The position numbers and the translations under genes are program-made. From NCBI GenBank assembly GCA_965204465.1, contig CBDBES010000002.1, positions 434,001-498,000 of the forward strand: a stretch of DNA of 64,000 nt, read 5' to 3'. Every line of letters begins with the position of its first letter. Position 1 is the stretch's first letter. This DNA is from CBDBES01 sp965204465. Lineage in GTDB: Bacteria > Spirochaetota > Leptospiria > Turneriellales > CBDBES01. The notes under the pieces are model-generated. The model did no database searches, was not told where the DNA came from, and saw only the letters and a list, made by a program, of their open reading frames with translations. Below, one piece after another: positions 18,229 through 27,208 of the stretch.

Positions 18229-19110
18229 ATGAATATCGTCTCTTTGTTACCCAGCAGTACCGAAATACTCTATTCGATTGGTATGGGAGAAAACTTAGTT
18301 GGTCGCTCGCATGAATGCGACTATCCGGAAGAAGTGAAGGCTCTTCCTGTTTTAACCTCTCCCAAGTTAGATACCGATCAATCCAGTGAAATGATTGATC
18401 AAAGTGTCAATTCCTTATTCCAGAAAGGCCTTTCGGTTTATAATGTAAATGAGACTCTATTGAAACATTTAGAACCAGATTTCATTATCACACAGTCTCA
18501 ATGTGAATTATGTGCGGTGAGCTTTAAAGACGTAGAGCAGGCAGTGCAAAAAAATTTTAAGAGGCCCCCTTCTATCATTGATTTAAAACCAATGGGATAT
18601 GACGATATTTTCAAAAATATTTTAGAAATAGGCAGAAATCTTGGATCCGAAAAAAAGGCAACTCAACTTGTGGATTCCATGCAAAAAAGAGTAAGGACAG
18701 TAGAACAAAAATTAATAGATCTTCCTTATAGAAAGAGAGTCTTTTGTATAGAATGGTTAAAGCCTCTTATGAATGCAGGAAACTGGATACCAGAAATCAT
18801 TGAAAAGGCAGGAGGTATAAATGTATCCTCGAAAAAAAATGAACATTCCCACTATGTCTCCTGGAAAGAACTACTTGAATATGATCCTGATGTTATACTG
18901 ATCATGCCTTGCGGATTCAACGTAGAAAGAAGCCAAAGGGAGTTTCATTTATTGACAGACCACCCTGATTGGCAAAAGTTGAAAGCAGCCCGCGATCATG
19001 AGTTTTATATATTGGATGGCAACCAGTATTTTAATAGACCTTCTCCCCGGGTCGCAGAAGCCATTGAAATGACCGCCAAAATACTTTACCCAGAAATAAT
19101 GGCGGCCTAA
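18229..19110 (+). CDS. BtuF-like cobalamin-binding protein without signal peptide
   Basis: The 293-aa product has a periplasmic-binding-protein fold of the BtuF/FhuD type. It starts at once with IVSLLPSSTEILYSIGMGENLVG, then SHECDYPEEV, PDFIITQSQCELCAVS and VFCIEWLKPLMNAGNWIPE, which match the cobalamin-binding BtuF subgroup. There is no export signal: the first residue is already in the first beta strand, so the protein is probably cytoplasmic or uses an unseen start. It lies 52 bp after the DUF6580 gene on the same strand. No BtuC or BtuD gene is nearby. Confidence 0.75.
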   Translation: MNIVSLLPSSTEILYSIGMGENLVGRSHECDYPEEVKALPVLTSPKLDTDQSSEMIDQSVNSLFQKGLSVYNVNETLLKHLEPDFIITQSQCELCAVSFKDVEQAVQKNFKRPPSIIDLKPMGYDDIFKNILEIGRNLGSEKKATQLVDSMQKRVRTVEQKLIDLPYRKRVFCIEWLKPLMNAGNWIPEIIEKAGGINVSSKKNEHSHYVSWKELLEYDPDVILIMPCGFNVERSQREFHLLTDHPDWQKLKAARDHEFYILDGNQYFNRPSPRVAEAIEMTAKILYPEIMAA

Positions 19111-19128
19111 TACACAGATAGTGGTCCT

Positions 19129-20259
19129 CTATTCTTGAATAGAGATCACTGCCATAGAATCTGGAGGTAATCCAACATCAATAGGAGCAGTTGTTTCTTC
19201 TTGCAGGTCATCTAGATTGAATATCCTGATACCCGGTCTGGTTTTTGTAGAATCTGCCACATAGAGTTTATTTTCATGAACCAGCAATGCAGAAAAACCA
19301 TTTCCAAATTCTCCATTTTCGATCAATGTTCTGGTCACCATGCTTGAAGAAGGATCAAATACCTTTAGATGCCTCTCCATAAAAGAATCCCCATAGCCTA
19401 TAAAGAATCCTAATTGATCATTCACAATAACAAAATGGATCAACGCAATAGAGTCAGCCTGCACTTCATTCAAAATGACTGGTGCCGGATCGCCTGATTC
19501 TATGTCTACGGCCAATATGCCTCCATCTGTTTCCTTTTTAGAAAAGGAATTATTACCTATGATCATGAGCTTATTATCGTATATTTGAAAATCTGACGAA
19601 GGACTAGCCGTAATATTCGCAAAAAGGGATGGATTCTTCTGTCCCTTGGTTATTCTTAAAATACTACCCCCCTCCTTATCAGAAAATAGATTATTCTGAT
19701 CTAGCTTTTGCAATGCTACATATACATGCTCTCCTGCAGAATGCAATGCAGACGCCTCTGGTGTACCGTCTTCATCGCTAAAGGCAGATAGATCAATCTT
19801 TCCATTGTCTCCTTCTTCTATAGCACCACTGTTCAGGTCGAAAATATGCAGATGGTTCTTTAGATTCAAAGATACCAAGCCTTTTCCTTCTGTCCAAAGA
19901 GCAATATCATGTGGATTGGATCCCTGACCTGTACTCTGTTCAAAAACAGGATTAAAATCATTTTTCGGATCCAAGTATATGATATTATCACCTCCCAGAC
20001 GATTGATCATATAGGGTTTGTTATTCACAGACCTTGCCAGATTGTCTTGATGTAGGGGTAAAATATTCCTGGATACTTCCAGCGTATCCAGATCAATAAG
20101 AGATAAAGAACCGGTTTCAAAATCTGTACTAGCAACCAGTAAAAAATTACCCCCCCCCCTATTTGTTTCATCTTCCGTTGTAGAACAATTTGTTCCTAAA
20201 AGAACGATCAAGCAGATGATAACTTGCTTCATTCTTTGTTTTTCTTCTCTTGAAATCAT
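19129..20259 (-). CDS. Beta-propeller surface lipoprotein, BtuG-like by position
   Basis: A lipoprotein signal (VIICLIVLLGTNC, lipid Cys at residue 25) precedes about 350 residues of propeller-like repeats (SLSLIDLDTLEVSRNILPLH, GSNPHDIALW, LYVADSTKTRPGIRIFNLDD). I chose the ATG at 20259 because AGGAGG lies 8-9 nt upstream; an earlier ATG at 20277 overlaps the btuB stop. Gene order btuB then propeller lipoprotein under a B12 riboswitch recalls Bacteroides BtuB-BtuG, where BtuG captures B12 on the cell surface. That role is inferred. Codons 34-37 contain a run of ten C on the plus strand (20150-20159), a possible slippage site. Confidence 0.7.
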   Translation of the reverse strand: MISREEKQRMKQVIICLIVLLGTNCSTTEDETNRGGGNFLLVASTDFETGSLSLIDLDTLEVSRNILPLHQDNLARSVNNKPYMINRLGGDNIIYLDPKNDFNPVFEQSTGQGSNPHDIALWTEGKGLVSLNLKNHLHIFDLNSGAIEEGDNGKIDLSAFSDEDGTPEASALHSAGEHVYVALQKLDQNNLFSDKEGGSILRITKGQKNPSLFANITASPSSDFQIYDNKLMIIGNNSFSKKETDGGILAVDIESGDPAPVILNEVQADSIALIHFVIVNDQLGFFIGYGDSFMERHLKVFDPSSSMVTRTLIENGEFGNGFSALLVHENKLYVADSTKTRPGIRIFNLDDLQEETTAPIDVGLPPDSMAVISIQE

Positions 20260-20273
20260 TTTCGAGTTCCTCC

Positions 20274-22403
20274 TCATAAGTTAAATTTTCCACTTGTCTT
20301 TATTTCATAAACGATCCCAGGTAGAGGATACCCAATGATATCTCTCGTAAGATCATTCAGGATGTTTTTAACCGAGAAGGTAAAAGACAATTTAAAACCT
20401 TCTGAGTCAAAATAGTATATGATTCCCATATCCAAACGAAAACGATTTGGAAGTAGTTTGTGTTCGCTATTAAAGCGGTCTCTATAAGTAATACCCTGCC
20501 AAAAGAAATTCATAAACAGTTTTAGAAAGGATACCCCCCCCTCATTATAAAAAATTATTTTATACCTTGGTTTAAAGGGTAAAAACTTATCTCTGTAAAA
20601 CGGAAAATTTCCTTTATCTTTTGCACTCAATAAGGCAAATTTTAGAACAGTTAAAAAATGATCCCCCCATTGAAATCTAGAAGCAGATTCAATTCCCCTG
20701 ATAAGAGTAGCACTTACATTTTCGGCTCTTAAAGCCCTATCTGATATGAATACGAATAATATCAATTGATCTATATTCTGCTGGAAAAAATTTATATCCG
20801 ATTCTAACTTGAATTGCTTGAACTCAAAAGTATTCTTCCAGCCTACCGTATAGACCAGTCCATTTTCAGGGACCAATTTAGGATTAGGGAGTATCAATTC
20901 TCCATTTCCATACCTCTCTGCAATGCCTGGATGCCTCCCTGTATAGGTAACTAATAAATATATTTCATAAGATTGTTCTTCTTGTTTTGATCTGTTCCAT
21001 TCTTTTTCAAAGGCACTAGCGGATTGCATAAAAATTCCCATTGGATAGAACGCCAAAAGAGCCGAACCTGAAAAGAGAGGCGAATAAACCGGATCGGATA
21101 TTTGCGAAGTTAGATAAACATTCTGAAGGCCTTCCTGAGGACGATCATAGATCTGATCTACCTTAAAAGTAACCGCTGCCCTACCCAGCCAGTAAAATGG
21201 TTCATATTCCAGACTAGAGCCTATATCTACTTGATTTCTTTGAGCGATACTCTCCCAGTCATTCTCTAATTGAATTACTGCCTTGGAAAAAGAAGCCATG
21301 ATAGAAGAATGCCAACTCAATACTTCTGGCAAAATACTCCATATAGATTGCCATCCAGTTGTTATATTCCCCCAGAGTCTTTTATCATTGGTCTGTAGGT
21401 TTAGGATCATTTCTTTTTCCGGATCCAGTAGGTTTGTATAAGCCCCCTCTAAAAATAACAATATCTTGCCTTCAACATTTTTATTCAATGGGAGATTATA
21501 GGATATCTTACTCAATAAATGGTGGTTTATAGAACTGACTCTTTTCAATGGATTCCCAACAGTTCCAGGGATGCCTCTTTGCTTTCCATGATAATTGAAT
21601 AATATATCCACATCATATTTTTTTTCATCAAAATAAAAGAGACCAGTATATCCAACAGATCTATAACCTTCATTTTCTCTGGTTTCTATGCGATCATCCT
21701 CTGTATTTTGTATAGAGGTGCTGTTATTATTTAAAAACTTATATCTATTTAAACTACCTTCTATGAATACATAATTCAGAGTATTCTGATAAGAAAGACC
21801 AACTCCCATCTTTAGCCCTATTAGACTACTTGGATAGAGATGGCTGAAGATATAATTCTTTTCCTGGGGATTACTTTTTTTGGGTAATAAGTCTACCGCA
21901 CCCCCAATATGTATTCCCAAAAGATGGGATGGGGTATAAGATTGATAGACCTCTACTTTTCGGAACATTTCCAGGGGCAGATCTTCTAAATTAATAGAAC
22001 CCCCTAAAAGATCATTCAATAGGACTCCATCCAGATAAATACCAGTTTGGTGAGAACTAGTTCCTCTGATGCTAACACTACTAAAACTACCAACACCCCC
22101 CAAACGATTTACCTGGATATCAGCCTGATTTTGCAGAACATCACTTAATTTCCGAGCTGTTTCATTTTCTTCTTTATGTAGTATAATATCTGAATATGTT
22201 CCTCTTATTCCTTTGCCTTTTCTTTTTTCTACGATCCTAAGTTCAGAATTGGAATGCTTGTATTTCTTCTGTATGATCTTGGATTTTTTCTGTTTTTTTA
22301 TATCCTTTACAGAATGATCTTCTACTTGTTTTTTTTCCTGTGGAAAAATGGTACAGAAAAGGATGTGGAATACGGTTAGAGCAAATATATATTTATATTT
22401 CAC
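20274..22403 (-). CDS. btuB: TonB-dependent outer-membrane receptor, BtuB-type
   Basis: The 709-aa protein has a signal peptide (IFALTVFHILFCTIFP) and a Lys-rich linker. A plug domain (about 80-190) carries SSVSIRGTSSHQTGIYLDGV and LLNDLLGGSINLEDLPLEMF. The rest is a beta-barrel ending in KNILNDLTRDIIGYPLPG and a terminal Phe-containing strand, as in TonB-dependent receptors. The start is GTG with a GGGGGGA ribosome-binding site. A cobalamin riboswitch occupies its leader, which identifies the substrate as a corrinoid more firmly than the protein sequence does. The propeller lipoprotein gene overlaps its stop. Confidence 0.88.
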   Translation of the reverse strand: MKYKYIFALTVFHILFCTIFPQEKKQVEDHSVKDIKKQKKSKIIQKKYKHSNSELRIVEKRKGKGIRGTYSDIILHKEENETARKLSDVLQNQADIQVNRLGGVGSFSSVSIRGTSSHQTGIYLDGVLLNDLLGGSINLEDLPLEMFRKVEVYQSYTPSHLLGIHIGGAVDLLPKKSNPQEKNYIFSHLYPSSLIGLKMGVGLSYQNTLNYVFIEGSLNRYKFLNNNSTSIQNTEDDRIETRENEGYRSVGYTGLFYFDEKKYDVDILFNYHGKQRGIPGTVGNPLKRVSSINHHLLSKISYNLPLNKNVEGKILLFLEGAYTNLLDPEKEMILNLQTNDKRLWGNITTGWQSIWSILPEVLSWHSSIMASFSKAVIQLENDWESIAQRNQVDIGSSLEYEPFYWLGRAAVTFKVDQIYDRPQEGLQNVYLTSQISDPVYSPLFSGSALLAFYPMGIFMQSASAFEKEWNRSKQEEQSYEIYLLVTYTGRHPGIAERYGNGELILPNPKLVPENGLVYTVGWKNTFEFKQFKLESDINFFQQNIDQLILFVFISDRALRAENVSATLIRGIESASRFQWGDHFLTVLKFALLSAKDKGNFPFYRDKFLPFKPRYKIIFYNEGGVSFLKLFMNFFWQGITYRDRFNSEHKLLPNRFRLDMGIIYYFDSEGFKLSFTFSVKNILNDLTRDIIGYPLPGIVYEIKTSGKFNL

Positions 22404-22419
22404 TTATCCCCCCTCGGGA

Positions 22420-22566
22420 ATTCTCTAAATCCGTCTTCCGGCTTGTGGTTCTACCTACTCACCAACCTTCCCGCTTTACAAAGCAGTGGCTATTTAGGCT
22501 TTCGTCCCCATCACGGCTGCGGGGCAGCAGAAGTTTTTCACTTCATTTCCGATAATTTAGATACAA
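22420..22566 (-). promoter_or_regulatory. Cobalamin riboswitch upstream of btuB
   Basis: Read on the minus strand, the region contains the core signatures in order: GGAAATGAAGTGAAAAACTT, CTGCCCCGCAGCCGTGA, GACGAAAGCC, GCCACTG, GGGAAGG and the B12 box AAGCCGGAAGACGG. The ends TCTAAAT and ATTTAGA pair to form the closing P1 stem. The 3' end lies about 10-20 nt before the G-rich ribosome-binding site of btuB, so ligand binding probably blocks translation. This is the standard class of AdoCbl-type riboswitch; which cobalamin form it prefers cannot be told. Confidence 0.93.
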
Positions 22567-22665
22567 GCGACATGAGAGATCAATTCAAGATGTCAACTAT
22601 TTTTTTCTTATTGTAAACTTATAAAACTGAATTGACATGCTGTCTTTTATTTGCGGGGCTGATAT

Positions 22666-23754
22666 ATGAAAGAAAGGATCTGTAATTTCAGTTCCGGGCC
22701 AGCTGCATTACCCTTGCCCGTTTTAGAAAGAGTAAGAGATGAGTTATTGAGCTACCATGGAATAGGAATGTCTGTGATGGAAATAAGCCACCGTTCCAAA
22801 GAATTTATGGAGATCATTCAAAATGCAGAAAAGGGTGTAATAGACATACTCAATGTTCCTGAAAATTATACTGTGCTATTCTTACAGGGAGGTGCTTCAC
22901 TTCAATTTTGTATGATTCCCATGAATTTGGCTAAACCAGATGAAACAGTCGATCTTATCCAAAGCGGAAGCTGGTCTAAAAAGGCAGGCAAGGAAATACA
23001 AAAAATAGCTAAACTAAATATTGCAGGCAGTACAGAAGATAAAAATTTTACTTCCTTACCACAACAGGAACAATTAAAACTTACTCCTGATGCAGCTTAT
23101 GTTCATATGACCTCTAATAATACAATTTATGGAACGCAATTCAAGACATTTCCTCATACAGAATCTACTTTAGTAGCAGATATGTCTTCGGACATATTCT
23201 CCCGAAATATAGATGTTCAAAATTTTGGATTGATCTTTGCAGGGGCACAGAAGAATTTGGGGCCTGCCGGAGTGACATTGGTGATCATCCGAAATGATCT
23301 TATGGACAGAGCATCCGATGAACTTCCTACTATGTTACAATATAGAACTCATGCACAGGCTTCTTCTCTTTACAATACTCCGCCTACCTTCGCTATTTAC
23401 GTTTTATGGTTAGTTACAGAATGGGTAAAGCAAAAAGGCGGCTTGCATGCAATTGAAAAGATGAACCAAGAAAAAGCAGACATGTTATATAATACCATTG
23501 GTGAAGATGATTTTTATTATTGTCCTGTTCTTGAAAGAGATCGTTCTAATATGAATGTGGTATTTCGCATAAGAGGAAATGACGAAGAAATGGAAAAAAA
23601 ATTTATATCAAATGCTCTTCAGAATAATATTTCTGGTATAAAAGGACATCGTTCTGTGGGTGGTCTAAGAGCTTCCATTTATAATGCGATTACAAAAGAA
23701 GATGTGTCTTTTCTGATTGATTTTATGATCGACTTCAAAAAAAAGAACAGTTGA
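22666..23754 (+). CDS. serC: Phosphoserine aminotransferase
   Basis: This PLP enzyme converts 3-phosphohydroxypyruvate to phosphoserine and also serves in pyridoxal phosphate synthesis. The 362 aa match the family length. NFSSGPAALPLPVLERV at the start, the phosphate-binding LQGGASLQFCMIPMNL, and the PLP-lysine motif AGAQKNLGPAGVTLVIIR (Lys near 196) are clear. The C-terminal G-H-R-S-V-G-G-L-R-A-S-I-Y-N is the substrate-phosphate motif. It is divergent from the riboswitch-btuB leader and appears monocistronic. Confidence 0.97.
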   Translation: MKERICNFSSGPAALPLPVLERVRDELLSYHGIGMSVMEISHRSKEFMEIIQNAEKGVIDILNVPENYTVLFLQGGASLQFCMIPMNLAKPDETVDLIQSGSWSKKAGKEIQKIAKLNIAGSTEDKNFTSLPQQEQLKLTPDAAYVHMTSNNTIYGTQFKTFPHTESTLVADMSSDIFSRNIDVQNFGLIFAGAQKNLGPAGVTLVIIRNDLMDRASDELPTMLQYRTHAQASSLYNTPPTFAIYVLWLVTEWVKQKGGLHAIEKMNQEKADMLYNTIGEDDFYYCPVLERDRSNMNVVFRIRGNDEEMEKKFISNALQNNISGIKGHRSVGGLRASIYNAITKEDVSFLIDFMIDFKKKNS

Positions 23755-23761
23755 TCGATTT

Positions 23762-24871
23762 CTAATTCAAAATATGTTTTTTTTGCCATGAAATAGCATA
23801 GCGGTCTGTCATCCCGGCAATAAAATCGCATATGGAACGGTAAACACCATCTACAGGAATTCTGTCTATGTATTCTTTAGGCAGATGATCTTTATTCTCA
23901 AGCAAAAAATGGAATAGGCATTCTATGACATTTTTAGTTTTTTGATTTCTCTCTTTAATTTTAGGATGACTATACAGGTTTTTGAATAAAAATTTTTTAA
24001 GTTGACCTAACTTCTGTCTCAATTCTTCTGAGAATTCAACTAATTTTTCATTGGGATGGTTTTTATGGAAATGCAATACGTCTTTTACTTCGTTTATATT
24101 AAATTTTTTTAAATTCATCTGGGTCTGTTCCACAAGATCCATTACTATTTGATTCATCATGCAACGGATACTATAATGTATCTGAACATCTTCCCTGGCT
24201 GCCGGATATTTTTTAGTTGTATGGGACCAATGATATTCCCATAGTTCTATTTTCTTTAATTCATGTAGACTGATCAATCTACTATCCAATCCGTCATATA
24301 GGTCATGATTATTATAAGCAATCCCATCACTTATGTCTACCAGAAGGGCCTCTATAGAATGGCTTTGGTTTTCAGGCAAGCGATCATGTTTTTGTAATCC
24401 GATCAATGTAGCCATGGTGAGGTTAAGTCCATCGAACTCAGGATACCGTTGTTCTAAGATTTGGACAATTCTAAGAGTTTGTTTATTGTGGTCAAATCCC
24501 CCATGTTCTTTCATTAACAGGTGCAATACTTTTTCTCCCGCATGCCCGAAAGGAGGATGACCCAGATCATGCGCCAGAGCAATGGTCTCTGCAATATCTT
24601 CATTTACTTTTAAAGAACGGGCTACCGATCTGGATATTTGGGCGACTTCAATACTATGGGTAAGTCTTGTTCTAAAATGGTCGCCTACATCATTTGCAAA
24701 TACTTGTGTTTTATATTCAAGACGCCTGAAAGCCTTGCTATGAATGATTCTTTCCCTATCTCTTTGAAATGGATTTCTTAAAGGATGTTTTTTCCACTCT
24801 GATTCAGGGTAGTCTCTTTCGCTATATTTCCCTTCTGAAATGGCATATCCGGCCATCTGTTGCATGATCAA
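23762..24871 (-). CDS. dgt: dGTP triphosphohydrolase-like HD protein
   Basis: The 369-aa HD-superfamily protein is close to bacterial dGTPases (Dgt), which cleave dNTPs to nucleoside and tripolyphosphate. Metal ligands sit in RTRLTHSIEVAQISRSVARSL (His near 70) and in AHDLGHPPFGHAGEKVL (H-D). A further Asp is in DISDGIAYNNHDLYDGL. The substrate region KAFRRLEYKTQVF is conserved. Its start overlaps the lepB stop, and it is the last gene of the SDR-cytochrome-lepB-dgt unit. Confidence 0.93.
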   Translation of the reverse strand: MIMQQMAGYAISEGKYSERDYPESEWKKHPLRNPFQRDRERIIHSKAFRRLEYKTQVFANDVGDHFRTRLTHSIEVAQISRSVARSLKVNEDIAETIALAHDLGHPPFGHAGEKVLHLLMKEHGGFDHNKQTLRIVQILEQRYPEFDGLNLTMATLIGLQKHDRLPENQSHSIEALLVDISDGIAYNNHDLYDGLDSRLISLHELKKIELWEYHWSHTTKKYPAAREDVQIHYSIRCMMNQIVMDLVEQTQMNLKKFNINEVKDVLHFHKNHPNEKLVEFSEELRQKLGQLKKFLFKNLYSHPKIKERNQKTKNVIECLFHFLLENKDHLPKEYIDRIPVDGVYRSICDFIAGMTDRYAISWQKKHILN

Positions 24872-25761
24872 TAAATACGAAGGCCTATTCTATCCCAACG
24901 AATATAAGCGCTGGAATATTTTCCTGCGATCCACTCGAATAGGTTTAAGATCGGATTCTTACTGAAAATACTCTCGGAGGTATTATCAAAGCTACTTTCG
25001 AACCGAATTCCCCAATTGATCGAAAAATATGCTATAAAAACTTTTCCATATATATTTTTTTCATTTAATAGGCCCCATCTTCTGGAATCGTCTGAATTAT
25101 CTCTATTATCCCCCATTACCATATATTCTCCTGCTGATAGTTTCCATGATTTTTGTGGATTGCGCATATCAGAGAAATCGAGTATAGGGTCGTATCTTTG
25201 CTTCAAGATATGATATTTGAGTAATGATTTTTTGCTGGTAGGATAAATTATATCTTCTTCGTAAAGTTCATAATCATTGATATTTTGTCCGCTATCTATG
25301 GGAGGATAATCCAGATCATTTAGAATATCTCTTTTGACTTTTAAATTAGTTGGATATTTTATATTATTTATATAAATTTCATTGTCTACAACATTGACCA
25401 TATCACCTGGGACACCGATTACTCTTTTGACCAGTGTTTTCCCCCTAAGGGTTTCATATTGCTGGGGGGGGGTGAAAGTAACGATGTCTCCTCTTTTAGG
25501 CTTATCAATTTCCAGTAATCTGATATTTGTAAAAGGGATACGTAGGGTATAACGCATTTGATTTACAAATAAAAAATCACCTATCTTGAGTGTGGGGATC
25601 ATAGAACCAGAAGGAATATTATTGGCATCTAATATAGAGCTTTTAAAGGCAAATACCCAGAATAGAATACTAGCTAAAGAGATAATAACATGCAGTATTT
25701 TATTCCTTTGGTAGAAATTTTTTATTTTAGAATGTAAAGAATAATAATAATTCAGCATCAT
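24868..25761 (-). CDS. lepB: Signal peptidase I
   Basis: The membrane serine peptidase removes signal peptides on the outer face of the inner membrane. One N-terminal transmembrane helix (about 24-42, IISLASILFWVFAF) precedes the catalytic Ser motif IPSGSMIPTL. The general-base Lys is in KTLVKRVIGVPGD, and the box E motif MGDNRDNSDDSRRWG follows. The length of 297 aa reflects an insert between the Lys motif and box E (about residues 125-195). A run of nine G on the plus strand (25464-25472) encodes part of FTPPQQ. Confidence 0.95.
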   Translation of the reverse strand: MMLNYYYSLHSKIKNFYQRNKILHVIISLASILFWVFAFKSSILDANNIPSGSMIPTLKIGDFLFVNQMRYTLRIPFTNIRLLEIDKPKRGDIVTFTPPQQYETLRGKTLVKRVIGVPGDMVNVVDNEIYINNIKYPTNLKVKRDILNDLDYPPIDSGQNINDYELYEEDIIYPTSKKSLLKYHILKQRYDPILDFSDMRNPQKSWKLSAGEYMVMGDNRDNSDDSRRWGLLNEKNIYGKVFIAYFSINWGIRFESSFDNTSESIFSKNPILNLFEWIAGKYSSAYIRWDRIGLRIY

Positions 25762-26240
25762 ATATCCATCATCTTCTCATGACATTTTCTGCAATTTGAA
25801 AGGATGTGTTTAAATTTAGAACCTAAATACTTCCAATTTATTTTTTTCCGAATGATATCTTTTCTGACCTTTTGGTACTTGTTTCCTACTTTTCGGGAGA
25901 CCAATTTACTGACCATTACCTTTTTATACATTTTTTGCGCATTGGAGTAAATTCTAGCCAGATATTTATAATTACCTTTGGCACGTAATTTTTTGTGGAC
26001 TCTCTGTATAGAGTTTTTATAGCGTGGCATTTCATATGCCCTGGAAGAAGAAAGTCTTTGTAGAATCAAAGCGACTCTGCGGGCATTTCCCAGAGCAATA
26101 GCCGAAGCCAGATTGCGCGTCTCTATATCTAATTCTACCATATCTCTTCTGAAGGCTTTTTGCTCTTCTACATTCGAATAATATGTGTCTGCAAAATGAA
26201 TAGGAAAGGGCAGTAGCAAAAAAAAGATCATGAAATACAT
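25758..26240 (-). CDS. Exported helical protein with C-terminal CXXCH heme motif, cytochrome c'-like
   Basis: The 160-aa product has a short signal peptide (FMIFFLLLPFPIHFAD). Helical, Arg/Lys-rich sequence follows (RRDMVELDIETRNLASAIAL, ALILQRLSSSRAYEMPR, YLARIYSNAQKMYKK). It ends with SNCRKCHEKMMDI: Cys150, Cys153 and His154 form a c-type heme site only six residues from the end. A four-helix arrangement with the heme motif at the C-terminus is the plan of class II cytochromes (cytochrome c'/c556). Overall similarity is not recognisable by eye, so the fold is inferred. It lies between the SDR and lepB genes with 4-9-bp spacing. Confidence 0.6.
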   Translation of the reverse strand: MYFMIFFLLLPFPIHFADTYYSNVEEQKAFRRDMVELDIETRNLASAIALGNARRVALILQRLSSSRAYEMPRYKNSIQRVHKKLRAKGNYKYLARIYSNAQKMYKKVMVSKLVSRKVGNKYQKVRKDIIRKKINWKYLGSKFKHILSNCRKCHEKMMDI

Positions 26241-26248
26241 ATTCTATT

Positions 26249-27076
26249 TTATTCTTCTTTTGGTTTAAGAGTATTCATTTTTGCCAATTCCACAGGGTCC
26301 ATTCCCGCCCTTTTGGTACTTAAGGATTCTCCCCCATCGATCACTATAATAGAACCCGTAACCCAAGATGCGGCATCGGATGCCAAATAAACCATTAATT
26401 GACCAATTTCTTCTGGTTCTCCCATTCTTCTTAAAGGAATGTTCTCTTTTTTAAGTGGGCCACCTCTTGAAAAGGCTTTTTTAACCCCCTCTGTAAGTAT
26501 TGGGCCTGGGGCAACCGCATTAACCCGTATACCTAAATGCCCCCATTCTAAGGCAAGTGTCTTAGTAAGAGAATCAATTCCTGCTTTGGCAGAAGATGCA
26601 TGAGCCATTCCAGCCCATCCATTATAATGCAATGTCATGGATGTATTTAAGATCACCCCCCCTTTTTCTTTCATATATTTAAAGGCAGTTCTGGAACAGT
26701 AAAATGTACCATTCAGATCAATATCGATCACTGCATTCCATAGCTTATCTCTCATTTTGGAGGCTGGAAAATAAAAATTACCTGCGGCATTATTGATCAA
26801 TATATCTAACTTCCCCATTTTTTCTACCGCTATTTTAAAGACTTGATTTACTTCTTTGCTATTTCGTACATCCATTCCCAGACCAATGGACATTATATTA
26901 TATTTTTGTTTCAGTTCATCGGCAACAGATTTGCATTTTTCTGATCTGCGACTTGCGATCACTACATTGGCACCCGCCTCCGCAAAGGAATGAGCAATGC
27001 CCAATCCAATACCAGAAGAACCTCCTGTTATTAAGGCTACTTTATCCTTTAGTATATTCTTTTTGAAAATGAACAT
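26249..27076 (-). CDS. SDR oxidoreductase, 2,4-dienoyl-CoA reductase-like
   Basis: The protein (about 275 aa from the ATG at 27076) is a short-chain dehydrogenase. The cofactor motif GGSSGIGLG is near the N-terminus, followed by ASRRSEK (NADP-type Arg residues), and NNAAGNFYFPA replaces the usual N-N-A-G. The active-site segment is HASSAKAGIDSLTKTLALEWG, where Ala/Ser stands in place of the catalytic Tyr of Y-x-x-x-K. That combination (N-A-A-G-N-F, no Tyr) is characteristic of DECR/PECR-type enoyl- and dienoyl-CoA reductases, so fatty-acid metabolism is likely. The start was chosen over a TTG at 27091. Confidence 0.82.
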   Translation of the reverse strand: MFIFKKNILKDKVALITGGSSGIGLGIAHSFAEAGANVVIASRRSEKCKSVADELKQKYNIMSIGLGMDVRNSKEVNQVFKIAVEKMGKLDILINNAAGNFYFPASKMRDKLWNAVIDIDLNGTFYCSRTAFKYMKEKGGVILNTSMTLHYNGWAGMAHASSAKAGIDSLTKTLALEWGHLGIRVNAVAPGPILTEGVKKAFSRGGPLKKENIPLRRMGEPEEIGQLMVYLASDAASWVTGSIIVIDGGESLSTKRAGMDPVELAKMNTLKPKEE

Positions 27077-27191
27077 GTCGTTAAATATCAATTCATTCTA
27101 TCCACTGCTCTTAAAAAGCAAACCCCATGATCATAAAAAGAAGTTTGATAGACTGGCCCTATTATGGCATCCATGGAGTATATGTCAAGAG

Positions 27192-27208
27192 AAAAGAGAT
27201 GTTAACCT
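27192..27208. repeat. 17-bp direct repeat left of the IS481-like element
   Basis: AAAAGAGATGTTAACCT occurs here and again at 28419-28435, exactly bracketing the element. It behaves like a target-site duplication, though 17 bp is longer than I would expect for this family. Confidence 0.6.

Noticed and set aside
22340..22555. Plus-strand frame across the btuB leader
   Set aside because: It overlaps the cobalamin riboswitch on the other strand and has no recognisable protein features.
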